From assembly GCA_000720375.1 (NCBI GenBank), contig JOAA01000039.1, positions 25,294 through 89,293 on the forward strand: a stretch of 64,000 bases of DNA, read 5' to 3'. Shown here one piece after another: positions 25,431 to 34,191 of the stretch (position 1 is the stretch's first letter; each line of letters starts with the position of its first letter). The notes under the pieces are model-generated. The model made no database searches and was not told where the DNA came from. It saw only the letters and a program-made list of their open reading frames with translations. The DNA is from Rhodococcus rhodnii (lineage in GTDB: Bacteria > Actinomycetota > Actinomycetes > Mycobacteriales > Pseudonocardiaceae). A program made the translations under genes and the position numbers.

Positions 25431-27143
25431 TCATGCGATGCGCGTCGCGTCGCGCAAGGCGCTCTTCGACAGTTTGCCGGTGCCCGTCTTGGGCAGTGCG
25501 GTCATGAAGACGAATTCGTCGGGCAGCCACCACTTGGCGACCATCGGCGTGATGTGCCGCCGGAGTTCTTCGGCCGTGGCGGCGCTGCCGTCGCGCAGGA
25601 CGACATAAGCGACAGGGCGCTCCATCCACCGCGGGTCCGGGCGGGCGATCACGGCGACTTCGACGACATCGGGGTGCGAAACGATGGCGGTCTCGAGCTC
25701 GACCGACGAGATCCACTCGCCTCCGGACTTGATCAGATCCTTCATCCGGTCCACGAGCCGCAGGTAGCCGTCGGCATCGATCGTGGCCAGGTCGCCGGTG
25801 CGCAGCCAGCCGTCATCGGTGAAGCTGTCACCCGCGTCCACCCGGAAGTAGCCGCCCGCCACCCAAGGACCCGCAACCTGCAACTCACCGACCGCGTGAC
25901 CGTCGCGCGGCAACCGCCGGCCTGTCTCGACATCGACGATCCGCACGTTCACGAGCGGCAAGGGCTGGCCCTGGGCGGCCCGCACGGCCACCTGCTCCCC
26001 CGCAGTCGCGTCCCGGTGCTGAGTGCGGGTACCGCCGATGGTCCCGACAGGGCTGATCTCCGTCATCCCCCATGAATGCGTGATGGGTACGCCAAGCGCT
26101 GCGCGATAGGTCTCGGACAGCGCCGGGGCAATGGCAGAGCCGCCGCCGAGCAGCAACCGCGTGGCGCTCAAGTCGTAAGCCCTCAACTCGGGAACCAGGC
26201 TCGTCCACACCGTGGGAACAGCACCAGCGACACTCACCCGCTCGGCATCCATCAACTGCAGCAGGTGAGCTGGATCCGCGGACACGCCAGGAAGGACCAA
26301 CGAGGCACCCGCCATCATCGCGCCATAGGGAAGACCCCAAGCGTTGGCGTGGAACATGGGCACGATCGGCATCACCACGTCGCTCTCGCTCAGGCCGATG
26401 AAACCGGCCGCGAGGGTCCCCAGGCAGTGCAGGACAGTCGATCGGTGGCTGTAGAGCACACCTTTGGGAGGTCCGGTCGTCCCGGACGTGTAGCACAGGC
26501 CAGCGGCCAGGTTCTCCTCCGCGAGCGCGAACGTGTCCTCGAACGAGCCCACGAACGGCTCGGCTGCGGCCAGCAACTCGTCGTAGTCCAGGATGCGAGG
26601 GTCCGCCGGGATCGCCGTGTCGGTGCCGTCAGGCAGCACCACCCAGTGCCGCACCCGCGGCAGCCTGTCGGCGCTCGGCCAGATCCGCGGGAGCAACCCA
26701 CGGTCGACGAACACCACGTCATCCTCGGCATGGTTGACGATGTACTCGAGGTGCTCCGGCGAGAGCCGGATGTTGATCGAGTGCAGCACCCGCTTGGTGG
26801 CCGGCACCGCGAAGTAGAGCTCGAGGTGGCGTCGGTTGTTGCTCGCGAACGTGGCGACACGAGCGCCGAGCGGAACGCCGAGGGAGCCCAGAACCGTTGC
26901 GAGGCGCCGGATGTGGTGAGCGACTTCAGCGTACGTGAGCCGCTCGGCGCCGGCCGTTACAACGTGCTTGTGCGCATAGAGTCGCTCAGCACGCTCCACG
27001 ATATGTGCGATGGTGAGCGGCCGCGGCTGCATCAGCCCGTCCATGCTGTCGGTCGACTTGTCCGTCCCGGCATCCCGAGCGGTTCCGGTGACGATCGCGA
27101 CGCGTGACTGATCAGGCATGAGTATTCGCTTTCGGTCGGCCAC
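25431..27143 (-). CDS. Acyl-CoA ligase (FadD-type AMP-binding)
   Basis: An ANL ligase of up to 570 residues. The ATP loop is CYTSGTTGPPKGVLYSHRS, then PMFHANAWGLPYGAMMAG, WGMTEISPVGT, GDLATIDADGYLRLVDRMKDLIKSGGEWIS, and the C-terminal KTGTGKLSKSALRD with the catalytic lysine. It should make a CoA thioester of a fatty or aromatic acid, consistent with the neighbouring esterase and permease. The ligase homology begins at MDGLMQPRPLTIAHI, so ATG 27044 is a possible start. The frame is open to a GTG at 27143 with a GGGAAG site, and the additional residues contain RVAIVTGTARDAG, which looks like an SDR start. It ends 8 bases from the convergent PucR regulator. Confidence 0.85.
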   Translation of the reverse strand: MADRKRILMPDQSRVAIVTGTARDAGTDKSTDSMDGLMQPRPLTIAHIVERAERLYAHKHVVTAGAERLTYAEVAHHIRRLATVLGSLGVPLGARVATFASNNRRHLELYFAVPATKRVLHSINIRLSPEHLEYIVNHAEDDVVFVDRGLLPRIWPSADRLPRVRHWVVLPDGTDTAIPADPRILDYDELLAAAEPFVGSFEDTFALAEENLAAGLCYTSGTTGPPKGVLYSHRSTVLHCLGTLAAGFIGLSESDVVMPIVPMFHANAWGLPYGAMMAGASLVLPGVSADPAHLLQLMDAERVSVAGAVPTVWTSLVPELRAYDLSATRLLLGGGSAIAPALSETYRAALGVPITHSWGMTEISPVGTIGGTRTQHRDATAGEQVAVRAAQGQPLPLVNVRIVDVETGRRLPRDGHAVGELQVAGPWVAGGYFRVDAGDSFTDDGWLRTGDLATIDADGYLRLVDRMKDLIKSGGEWISSVELETAIVSHPDVVEVAVIARPDPRWMERPVAYVVLRDGSAATAEELRRHITPMVAKWWLPDEFVFMTALPKTGTGKLSKSALRDATRIA

Positions 27144-27319
27144 GAGTGTCTTCCCGAGTCACCCTAGGTGCGGTTCTGGACCGGAAAGAGGTGAGAACCT
27201 CCCACTCGTTCGCCGCTTTTGGCAGCGATTCCTCACACTCCGCGCGTCAGACGGTGGTTCGTGCCAACAGATGCGGGCGTCAGTCCACTTCGGACACGCT
27301 CACGTCCCCACCCCAGCTG

Positions 27320-28396
27320 TCAGCTCGTCTCGTAGATCTCGCCGTTCAGAATCGTCCGCGTTGGCACCGTACGACCGCGATGCATCTTGACCAAAAGGTC
27401 CACGACGCACCCTGCCAGGCGATGGGTGTCCTGAACGACAGTGGCGCGCAGCGGACTGTTCGCGCTGTCGATGAGCGCTTTCGCTTCCAGGACTCCATCG
27501 ACGCCGACCACGACGGTGTCCCGGGTGACTGGGAAGGACGTCGACAAGGCGTCCACGGCGCCCAAAGCCATCTCATCGTTGGTGCAGAAGATCGCGTCAA
27601 GGCACTCGTTGGAGTCCATTTGCCGGACGTGAGCGCGTACAGCGTCGTATGCGCGAGAACGTACGAAACCGCACCGATCGTCGGTCGTGATCATCACGTC
27701 CGGCAATTCGTTGCGCAGGATTTTCTCGCATTGCTCCTGCCGGTTGTTATGTTCGCGGCTGGCGATGATGAGGACATACGGTCGTCGCTTTCCGCGAAGG
27801 CGCCTTGCCAACCACCGACCGGCCAGTGCACCGAGTTCACCCGTGTCGTATCCGATGTACGCACTGTTGTCCGGATAGTCGGCCGCCTTGTCGAAAGGTT
27901 CGATATCGGTGAAGACGACCGGTAATCGTGATCTGCGGCAGAACGCCACCAGGTCGTCACGCAGCCGGTGCACCTCACTGGCGAAGATGATCCCACCCAC
28001 GTACTCACGTCGTCTGTCCTGGAGTCTGCCCAGGTGATGGGACTGCGCACTCGCGTCGTAGTCCCGGTCCGGCACCTTGAGCACAAGGTCGATGCCTTCG
28101 CTGTCGAGCTCGCTCTGCACGCGTTGAACGAAATCCGCGACGTAGTACTTCTGGCTGAACGCCGACGTGACCAGAAAGGCCCTTCTCGAGCGTTGCCGCA
28201 CACGACGGACCAGCGACAACGCACCCCAGGAGAATGCCGCGACGCCACCGGTCGCAAGCGCGAACCACATCAGGACGGGACCTTCCGGAACACCGGTTCG
28301 GAAGGTCCCCACGATGGCGGCCAGTATGAGTCCGCTCGTCACCGACGTCACGATCGCGAACCGCGCCGGCATTCGATCACGGTCAAGCCACGCCAT
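27320..28396 (-). CDS. Membrane-anchored LacI/periplasmic-binding-like sugar sensor
   Basis: A 358-residue protein. Two hydrophobic helices at the N-terminus (about 13-31 and 41-63) are followed by a basic RRVRQRSRR stretch and a type I periplasmic-binding domain (about 73-345). That domain contains GIIFASEVHRL, YIGYDTGELGALAGRWLA, DAIFCTNDEMALGAVDAL and VVGVDGVLEAKALI, the LacI/ribose-binding pattern. There is no helix-turn-helix, so it is not a LacI repressor. If the two helices form a hairpin, the binding domain lies on the same side as the N-terminus. It stands alone, with no ABC transporter beside it. A sensing or capture role is possible. Confidence 0.75.
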   Translation of the reverse strand: MAWLDRDRMPARFAIVTSVTSGLILAAIVGTFRTGVPEGPVLMWFALATGGVAAFSWGALSLVRRVRQRSRRAFLVTSAFSQKYYVADFVQRVQSELDSEGIDLVLKVPDRDYDASAQSHHLGRLQDRRREYVGGIIFASEVHRLRDDLVAFCRRSRLPVVFTDIEPFDKAADYPDNSAYIGYDTGELGALAGRWLARRLRGKRRPYVLIIASREHNNRQEQCEKILRNELPDVMITTDDRCGFVRSRAYDAVRAHVRQMDSNECLDAIFCTNDEMALGAVDALSTSFPVTRDTVVVGVDGVLEAKALIDSANSPLRATVVQDTHRLAGCVVDLLVKMHRGRTVPTRTILNGEIYETS

Positions 28397-28557
28397 CGAA
28401 GTCCCCTCCTCAAGAACTGCCGTGCGCGCTATCTTCCCGCAATATCAACTCCTTGCATTGGCGGAGTCGTCGGCGGACGTGGTGGTCACGCCGGGCGGGA
28501 AGTTCACCCAGTTGGACGCGGCGCGCGGAGTTTCGGGGAGACTCCGATCACGGTCCC

Positions 28558-28914
28558 CTAAGCCGTCACCAGCGCAACGATCAGCAGCACCGACGCGGCG
28601 ATGAACGCCGGGATCACGATGGCGAATGCGCGTGCCCTTGCCCGTCGTGGAAAGGCGAAGGGCAGCACGAACGCGCAGACCAAGCCGGTGGGAATCGCCA
28701 GCACAGTGCCGAAGAACCGGATGTAGCCGTGGGGATCGAAGACGATATCCGTCGCGAATCGCGACTGGAGCACTTTGATCACAACGATCAACCACAGGCC
28801 GCCGGCCGCAACGCTCACGACACCGGCGACAACGCGCACCGCGACAACGCCCAGGGAACGCCGCGGCGTGTCCGAGGAACCAACATCGTCGCGCTGCCGG
28901 CGCGGCTCATCCAC
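28558..28914 (-). CDS. Small integral membrane protein, unknown
   Basis: 118 residues. The N-terminal ~20 residues are charged (MDEPRRQRDDVGSSD), followed by three hydrophobic segments at about 22-45, 63-86 and 94-116. No family is recognised. Codon use is like its neighbours and the frame has no long competitor. It is on the same strand as the binding-domain protein at 27320, 161 bases upstream of it, and could share its transcript. Confidence 0.55.
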   Translation of the reverse strand: MDEPRRQRDDVGSSDTPRRSLGVVAVRVVAGVVSVAAGGLWLIVVIKVLQSRFATDIVFDPHGYIRFFGTVLAIPTGLVCAFVLPFAFPRRARARAFAIVIPAFIAASVLLIVALVTA

Positions 28915-29244
28915 CCCTTGAGCGTCTCACAGCAAGCTCGCATACCGCGCCCACCAGGACAAACGGTTGTCGCCCGAGTCGGAGCCGCTGGGTGACTCCT
29001 CGGCCCCACCGGGGCCACGGTTTGGTGCCGACCACATGCAGGTACAGATGCGCGGTGTCCGCTGGCTTCTGGTGTCCGTCCAGGCTTCTACGGTGACGAG
29101 CTCACATAGGCTGGCCATCCTCTGGCCTCACACCATTTCTAATGGAGCTTGGCACGACGGTGATGGTCCGCGCTCGATCATTCGGTCAGCGGTCAACTTC
29201 AAACCATCTCGATAACCCAGCCAGTCGCCTTTGACGGTACGCCA
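28915..29244. other. Gene-free stretch
   Basis: 330 bases with no frame I would call. It contains a short perfect hairpin GGCCCC-ACC-GGGGCC (29002-29016) without a T-tract. It lies between two leftward transcripts and presumably carries the promoter of the membrane protein at 28914 and the end of the kinase operon. Confidence 0.4.
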
Positions 29245-29424
29245 TCATCCGGAGAGAAGGCGGCGGACTTCGCCGATCATGTCGAGGCCGTCGGCGACAG
29301 TGTTGATCGGGGCGTATGGGGCGCGTACGCAGATCGCGTCGAGTTGGATCCAGGTGGGTTTCACGATCGCGTGCCAGCCGTGTAGGTCGTCGCCCCTGTA
29401 GCGGGTGTATGGGCTGTTGGTCAT
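29245..29424 (-). CDS. Hypothetical 59-aa protein of the kinase operon
   Basis: A small protein beginning MTNSPYTRYRGDDLHGWHA. The ATG (29424) overlaps the stop of the kinase-like gene as ATGA, which fixes the start and shows translational coupling. It has no membrane segment and no recognised motif. It may be the shortened end of a larger gene, since the stop follows closely on a non-coding stretch. Confidence 0.5.
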   Translation of the reverse strand: MTNSPYTRYRGDDLHGWHAIVKPTWIQLDAICVRAPYAPINTVADGLDMIGEVRRLLSG

Positions 29425-30530
29425 GGCATCCCCTGCCAAGCCGCCTCGACCCACAGCCGATCCCCCGACCGCATCACAGATGTGGTGACCCCGTCACCGT
29501 CCACAACCGGCACTTCGTGTTGCGGGGCCTCGGCCACGACACTGAGCACCACCGCATTGTCCGTACCGACCATTGTCAGCCGCACGGCGCCGGTCGCGGT
29601 CGCCAGCACGGCAACAGCCGCTTCAGTGAGCCGACGGCGGGCACCGGCCGGCACCGGCGGCCGCTCACCACGCTCGGAGAGATGCACCATCGCCCCATTA
29701 CGTTCGGCGAGGCTGATGCACGCCTGCAACTCGTGCAGCAGCGGATCGGGCACAACCGCACCCTCGCAGAGCAGCCGCCGCATCCGCACCGCCTCCACCG
29801 CACAGGCCCTGCGCACCGATTTGTCGCCCGGGTCCAACGCGCCGGAGGCAAGTCCCGACAGCAACGGCGCCGCAGTGTCCGACAGCGCGGCATAGCGATC
29901 CATCCGATCGGCGTGCAACTGGTCGGCAACCTCGTCCGCAGTCCGCAACCGTTCCTGCTCCAGCGCCGTGTGAGCGACTGAAGACGACACGCGGCGCAGC
30001 AGGCTGGCGAACACCGCGATGGCCACCTGGAACGCGGTAGTGATCATCACGACGTTCACCGCCCCCGCCGGTGTCTCCCCGGCCTGCCCGCCCGCCGCCA
30101 CCAGCGCGAACACCACCCCATAGTGCGCAGTGAGCAGCGCGAGGAACCATCCCACACCACGATCGAGAACCAGCAGCAACACCACCCAGCCGATCGCTTC
30201 GTACGACCAATGCGGGTTGCCGAGCCGCTCGCCGGGCGTCAGCGTCACGGTCCCGATCACCGACACGGCAGCCAAGACCCCGAGCAGCGGCCATCTCCAC
30301 CAGCCCACCAAGCGCCCACGCCAGATCCAAACGGCGACCCAGACCACAACCCCGACCAGCACCACCAGCACCACGACCTGCGCGCCCACCGAATGGTAGA
30401 AACGGCGACCGGCCAGCAACCTGGGCAGCTCCAGTCCGAAAAGGACGGACAGTATAATACCGATCAGCGCCCAGTACATTCCGCGCATGAACCTCGTGGC
30501 GATGATGTCCGCGGTGTCACGAACGCTCAT
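29421..30530 (-). CDS. Sensor-kinase-like membrane protein with degenerate kinase core
   Basis: About 369 residues starting MSVRDTADIIATRFMRGMYW. Five to six hydrophobic helices span about 15-190. The cytoplasmic part has a dimerisation-like helix DRYAALSDTAAPLLSGLAS, where the phosphoacceptor histidine of HisKA_3 kinases is absent. The region that should be an ATPase (ARRRLTEAAVAVLATATGAVRL...) lacks clear N and G boxes. It therefore looks like a pseudokinase partner. It overlaps the end of the upstream histidine kinase by about 14 bases and the start of the 59-residue gene by 4, making a three-gene operon. No response regulator is nearby. Confidence 0.65.
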   Translation of the reverse strand: MSVRDTADIIATRFMRGMYWALIGIILSVLFGLELPRLLAGRRFYHSVGAQVVVLVVLVGVVVWVAVWIWRGRLVGWWRWPLLGVLAAVSVIGTVTLTPGERLGNPHWSYEAIGWVVLLLVLDRGVGWFLALLTAHYGVVFALVAAGGQAGETPAGAVNVVMITTAFQVAIAVFASLLRRVSSSVAHTALEQERLRTADEVADQLHADRMDRYAALSDTAAPLLSGLASGALDPGDKSVRRACAVEAVRMRRLLCEGAVVPDPLLHELQACISLAERNGAMVHLSERGERPPVPAGARRRLTEAAVAVLATATGAVRLTMVGTDNAVVLSVVAEAPQHEVPVVDGDGVTTSVMRSGDRLWVEAAWQGMP

Positions 30531-31645
30531 CCGGCCACTCCATCCGAACCAGAGTCCCCCGCCCCGGAGCGCTCTCCACCCGAGCGTGTCCACCCATCGC
30601 GGCCATCCTCTGCACCAACGATCGCGTCACACCATGGTGATGATCGGACACCTGTCCCGGATCGAAACCACATCCCCGATCGCGAACCTCGACGACGACC
30701 GTCACCCCACGGCGAATGACGACCACCTCCGCCGCGTCCACACCCGCGTGCCGCACCACGTTCGTCAGCGCTTCCCGAGTGCTGTGGCCAAGCGCGACCG
30801 CGACCGTCGCCGGCACCGGCACCGGCTCCACCGACCGCCAGTCGATCCGCAACGGAACGCGCTCCACCACATCCCGCAGCACCATTACCAGATCCAGCTC
30901 GCCATCCACCTGGCCTGTACGGCCCGAGATCACGTCGAGGTCGCGTGCAGCCTGCTCGCACAGCCAGGTCTCCCGCCGGAGAACCACGCCGGAACCGACC
31001 ATCAGCAACGTGGCAGACGCCGTGTCGTGCAGAGCAGCCAGATACTCCCGCTCATCGGCCCGCCGGGCGTCAGCCACCGCCGCCGAGCGCCGTACCCGCT
31101 CGGCCTCGGCGACCATCCGGTCCGCCGCACGCGCCCCGCGACGAACCAACAACGACAACCCTCGCGCCGACGCACCCTCCACAGCAAGCCACAACCCGTA
31201 TGGCAACACCAGACTCCAGGGCTGGGAACCGGCCAGCCCGCTCCCCGCCAGATAGGCGGCCGTCACCGCCATCGTGGCGAACGCACCAGTCAGCGGCGAC
31301 GTGTGGAACTGGTAGGCCACAACCGCGCTCGAAGCAGCCACAAGGACCCAAGTCATCCGGTCGGTGTGCATCGCCGGGTACCGCGGTCCAGACTTGGGCA
31401 AAACACACCGCACAGACCACAAGCACATCGATCAGCAGCAAGGCCCACCCAGCCCGGCGAAGCATGACACCGAACGCCAGATGCCACAGGTTGCACAAGA
31501 CCACCACGAACACGGTCAGCAATGGCTCGCGCGCCGTCGTCGTCAACACAGTCACCACACTGGCGACCATCACGACCGCAGGCCTGATCACAGCCGCACA
31601 CAAAGTCCCGAGCCGGTCCACCTCGCGCTCGGCCGGCCCCGTCAC
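30517..31645 (-). pseudogene. NarL-type sensor histidine kinase, frameshifted
   Basis: The kinase is split over two reading frames. The first part (from about GTG 31645) encodes membrane helices (AAVIRPAVVMVASVVTVL, LCNLWHLAFGVML, ALLLIDVLVVCAVCFAQVWTAVPG). The second, in another frame, continues MHTDRMTWVLVAASSAVVA and then the DHp helix EREYLAALHDTASATLLMV, whose His-Asp is the HisKA_3 phosphoacceptor. The ATPase N box STREALTNVVRHAG and G box GVTRSLVQRMAAMGGHA follow. The junction is at about 31365-31390. Apart from that single shift the protein looks complete, so the shift is either a recent mutation or a sequencing error. It is followed by the pseudokinase gene. Confidence 0.7.
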
Positions 31646-32031
31646 GAGGCCAAGATTACCCTGCCGCGTGGTTGGATCGAGGCGCGAGATCTGTTTCACC
31701 GCTTGGATTCGCACGTCGTCCCAGACAGGCGGCGCCGGCGACCGGATCGCCGTTCTGGCCGACCTGATCAAGAAGATCACCGGCAACCAGACGGACGATC
31801 CCCGCACTACCCGTCCGGCTGGCGCCACCCCGCTGGTTCGGGCTGCGCCTGTGCTTGTGATTTGGGCTCAGTTGCGGATCGACGTGCGGACGCATGAGGA
31901 CCTCGAAGGCACCATCTGACGCCCCGAGGAACACACGAGATCTCCGTGCACCTTGACAATCTGCTCGCCGCGTGGAATGACGCTGGCCCAACTCGCCGAG
32001 CAGGCAGGCATCACCGCCGACCCCGCACACC
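31646..32031. other. Stretch without a confident gene
   Basis: About 386 bases between the frameshifted kinase and the integrase remnant. Both strands have open frames, but none has a recognisable product. A short rightward piece ending at 31919 reads GDRIAVLADLIKKITGNQ, which might be a gene remnant. The promoter of the leftward kinase operon should be here. Confidence 0.35.
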
Positions 32032-32590
32032 ATGACGACAACACCCACCACCGAGCAAACACGTGCGTCGAGTGAGAGTGTTCTTACCAGCGAATCCGTG
32101 ACCGTGCCCGGCAAGAATGTGAACATGCCTGCGGGGCCGGGTTTCCAGCAGGGTCGCGGATCTCGACGGTTGGCCTATCTGACCGACATCGAGCGGTCCC
32201 CGAACACCGTCAAGGCGTACACGCATGACTTGAAGGACTACTGGGTCTTCCTGCGGCGCCGGGGGTTGGACTGGCGGGAGACGCGGTTGGAGGACATCGG
32301 CGAGTACGTCGCGTCGCTGCGGATGCCACCGGTCGGCCGCGACGGCGAGGTGGCCGTGCTGCCTTCGGTCCAGCCACACGTGACGGCGTCCACGGTCAAC
32401 CGGAAGCTGTCGGCGTCGGCGGCGTTCTACTCCCATCAAGCACGCCACGGGGTGGACGTCGGCGAACTGCTGCCACCTGGCAATTGCCGGGCCGCCGAGG
32501 CGGGTGGAAGCCGTTCCTGCACCACATCAGCAAGGGCAAGCCCCAGCCCCGGCGGGCCATCTCGATGCGGGCGGACAAGAAACTCGCGTG
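32032..32590 (+). pseudogene. Tyrosine recombinase/integrase, N-terminal remnant
   Basis: The N-terminal SAM-like core-binding domain of a phage-type integrase is clear: SRRLAYLTDIERSPNTVKAY, THDLKDYWVFLRRRGLDW, VNRKLSASAAFYSHQARHGV. At about 32480 the homology leaves this frame and continues in another as GRRGGWKPFLHHISKGKPQP and RRAISMRADKKLA. It then stops near 32590 at the IS21 remnant, before any catalytic residue. The gene is thus both frameshifted and truncated. A C-terminal integrase piece on the other strand lies at 49429-49749. Confidence 0.75.
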
Positions 32591-32790
32591 GCGCCGCCAG
32601 GTCCGCCAGCAGCATCTCGTCGATCAACCCGTAGGCCCGGGTCCTGCACCGAACGGCGTGGTGGCGGCTTCTTGCGCTGTTTGGGCACTGCGCTTGCCAA
32701 CGCTTCCCGCACCGTCCTGCGGTGCACCTGATCGGATCTATCGGCGAGACTGGCAGCGGCTGACAGTCGATCAATGCTCCGCTTATGTCC
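32588..32790 (-). pseudogene. IS21-family IstA remnant
   Basis: The reverse strand encodes a helix-turn-helix segment of an IS21 transposase: SIDRLSAAASLADRSDQVHR, then RRTVREALASAVPKQRKKPPP. After a frame change near 32625 it continues as AYGLIDEMLLADLAAPRE. Both pieces match the start of IstA in order, so this is an old insertion damaged by frameshift and truncated at both ends. It abuts the broken integrase, which marks a recombination junction at the left end of the secretion locus. Confidence 0.6.
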
Positions 32791-32838
32791 GGTTATGTCC
32801 GGCGCCGGCTGGCAATGCCGCCACGGTAACGTCAAAGG

Positions 32839-33645
32839 ATGCTTCGGGTTATCGTGCGAGGACCGGGCACACCAGCTGTCGTACTCGGCTCCGGCGAGAC
32901 GTTGCTTATCGGACGCGCGCCGCTGTCGGCGTTGCCCACTGATGACCCAGACGCCCAACTTCGTTACACCGCAATGCAACTCGTGCACGCGGCACAGCAT
33001 GTGTCGCGCTTGGTCGGCGAACTCGTCGTCGGTGAGGAAATGGCGCGGCTGCGGTGGCACGGTTCCGCGGAAGCCCAGTTGTCCGGCCTGTTCGACGCGC
33101 CCGGCGGTGCCCGGCGCGTCACTCTCACCGAAGGCATGTCGGCGTTGCTGGACGAAGGCGAGAACCAACTGCTGGTGTTACGCGGCCAGGAATCCCACGG
33201 GGATCTGCTGCTCGTCATCGACGTGTCCGAACCCGCGGCGCCGCCGCCCGCTCCGCCCCGGGTGGCCGCCGACCCCGACGCGGCGCCGACCGGCAAAGCG
33301 CCTGGCCTGGTCCGCGGTGAACGCGAATGGTATGTCGCGCTTGCGCTTGCCGAACCGTGGCTCACCGGCGCCGACGACTACCCGCGCCCGCCGTCGAACC
33401 GTGAGATCTACGAACGGGTCCTCGGCTGGCATGGCTACGCCTGGAATCTTGAGCGCTCCCAACGCGTCGACGACGCCATCCGCGCCATCGCCGCCATCGC
33501 CTTCGGCCCCAACGACGACCCGTTCCGCGTTCCCGCGGGCCAACGAGTGCAGAACGTCCGCTTCGCGATCGGCCGCCGCGCCGCCGAAGTCCGGCTCGTC
33601 ACTGCCGCCGACCTCGCCGCGGTCAACCGCGACGCTCGCGGCTGA
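32839..33645 (+). CDS. FHA-like protein of the type VII locus
   Basis: A 268-residue protein. The N-terminal ~130 residues (LRVIVRGPGTPAVVLGSGET, LLIGRAPLSALP, ...) follow an FHA beta-sandwich pattern but the conserved GRxxxxD...SxxH core is only partly matched. A Pro/Ala linker (about 133-155) precedes a C-terminal helical region with PRPPSNREIYERVLGWHGYA and RSQRVDDAIRAIAAIAFG. FHA domains bind phosphothreonine, and this locus also encodes a Ser/Thr kinase and an FHA-bearing ATPase. ATG 32839 follows AAAGG directly. It is the first gene of the secretion locus, 89 bases before the first WXG100 gene. Confidence 0.6.
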   Translation: MLRVIVRGPGTPAVVLGSGETLLIGRAPLSALPTDDPDAQLRYTAMQLVHAAQHVSRLVGELVVGEEMARLRWHGSAEAQLSGLFDAPGGARRVTLTEGMSALLDEGENQLLVLRGQESHGDLLLVIDVSEPAAPPPAPPRVAADPDAAPTGKAPGLVRGEREWYVALALAEPWLTGADDYPRPPSNREIYERVLGWHGYAWNLERSQRVDDAIRAIAAIAFGPNDDPFRVPAGQRVQNVRFAIGRRAAEVRLVTAADLAAVNRDARG

Positions 33646-33734
33646 CCACAAACCGGAAGGTTCCGGGGCCCGCGCTCTCGCCACGAATATCGCCGCGCAC
33701 CTACCGTTGGCGCAACGACGACGGAGGAGATCAC

Positions 33735-34016
33735 ATGAGCGACGGCAACGTGAAGCTGGACCTGGAGAACGCCCGCGGCACCTCGAAAGCGTTGAAATCC
33801 GGAGCCGAGAACGTCAAGGGCGTGGTCAGTGACGTAGGCAAGGAGCTGGAGAACGTCCTGTGGCTCGGTAAGGCCGCGGAATCGTTCCGGGAGATGTGGG
33901 TCAACCAGTTCGGTGGCGAGCTGAACAAACAGTCAGAGCTGATGAGGCATTACTCGGCCCAGTTGAACGACTACGCCAACGACCAACAGGCGATCATGGA
34001 CAGAACCGTCAAGTAG
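33735..34016 (+). CDS. WXG100-family protein 1 (Esx-like)
   Basis: 93 residues, all-helical hairpin pattern. The turn reads VLWLGKAAESFREMW, so the WxG turn is W-L-G. The second helix carries MRHYSAQLNDYANDQQAIM. WXG100 proteins are secreted as dimers by type VII systems and chaperone other substrates. The ATG at 33735 has a GGAGGAGATCAC upstream site. The gene ends just before a terminator-like hairpin, which may uncouple it from the downstream genes. Its partner is probably the second WXG100 protein at 35917. Confidence 0.88.
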   Translation: MSDGNVKLDLENARGTSKALKSGAENVKGVVSDVGKELENVLWLGKAAESFREMWVNQFGGELNKQSELMRHYSAQLNDYANDQQAIMDRTVK

Positions 34017-34031
34017 ATCCCGCAACTTTCC

Positions 34032-34062
34032 GCCGGTCGGCCGCGACGAGTCGACCGGCTTT
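34032..34062 (+). terminator. Terminator-like hairpin after the first WXG100 gene
   Basis: An 8-bp perfect stem, GCCGGTCG (34032-34039) with CGACCGGC (34052-34059), with a 12-base loop followed by TTTC. It lies 16 bases after the stop at 34016 and 130 bases before the next start. It could attenuate read-through. Confidence 0.45.
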
Positions 34063-34191
34063 CGCATGCCGTTTTCACGGCGTGGCGAAATCGGAACGTT
34101 CCGGCCGCGGAAATCTCGACACCGGCACCGCACCGGCCGTACGTTTCTCTCATCGACAGCGATTCGAAATCCCGGAAAGGAGGTGACCGAA

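Noticed and set aside
29002..29016. GGCCCC-ACC-GGGGCC hairpin as a terminator
   Set aside because: Short stem, no T-tract and not close to any gene end.
31741..31919. Short frame reading GDRIAVLADLIKKITG
   Set aside because: Possible gene remnant but no start, no family and no conserved neighbour to support it.
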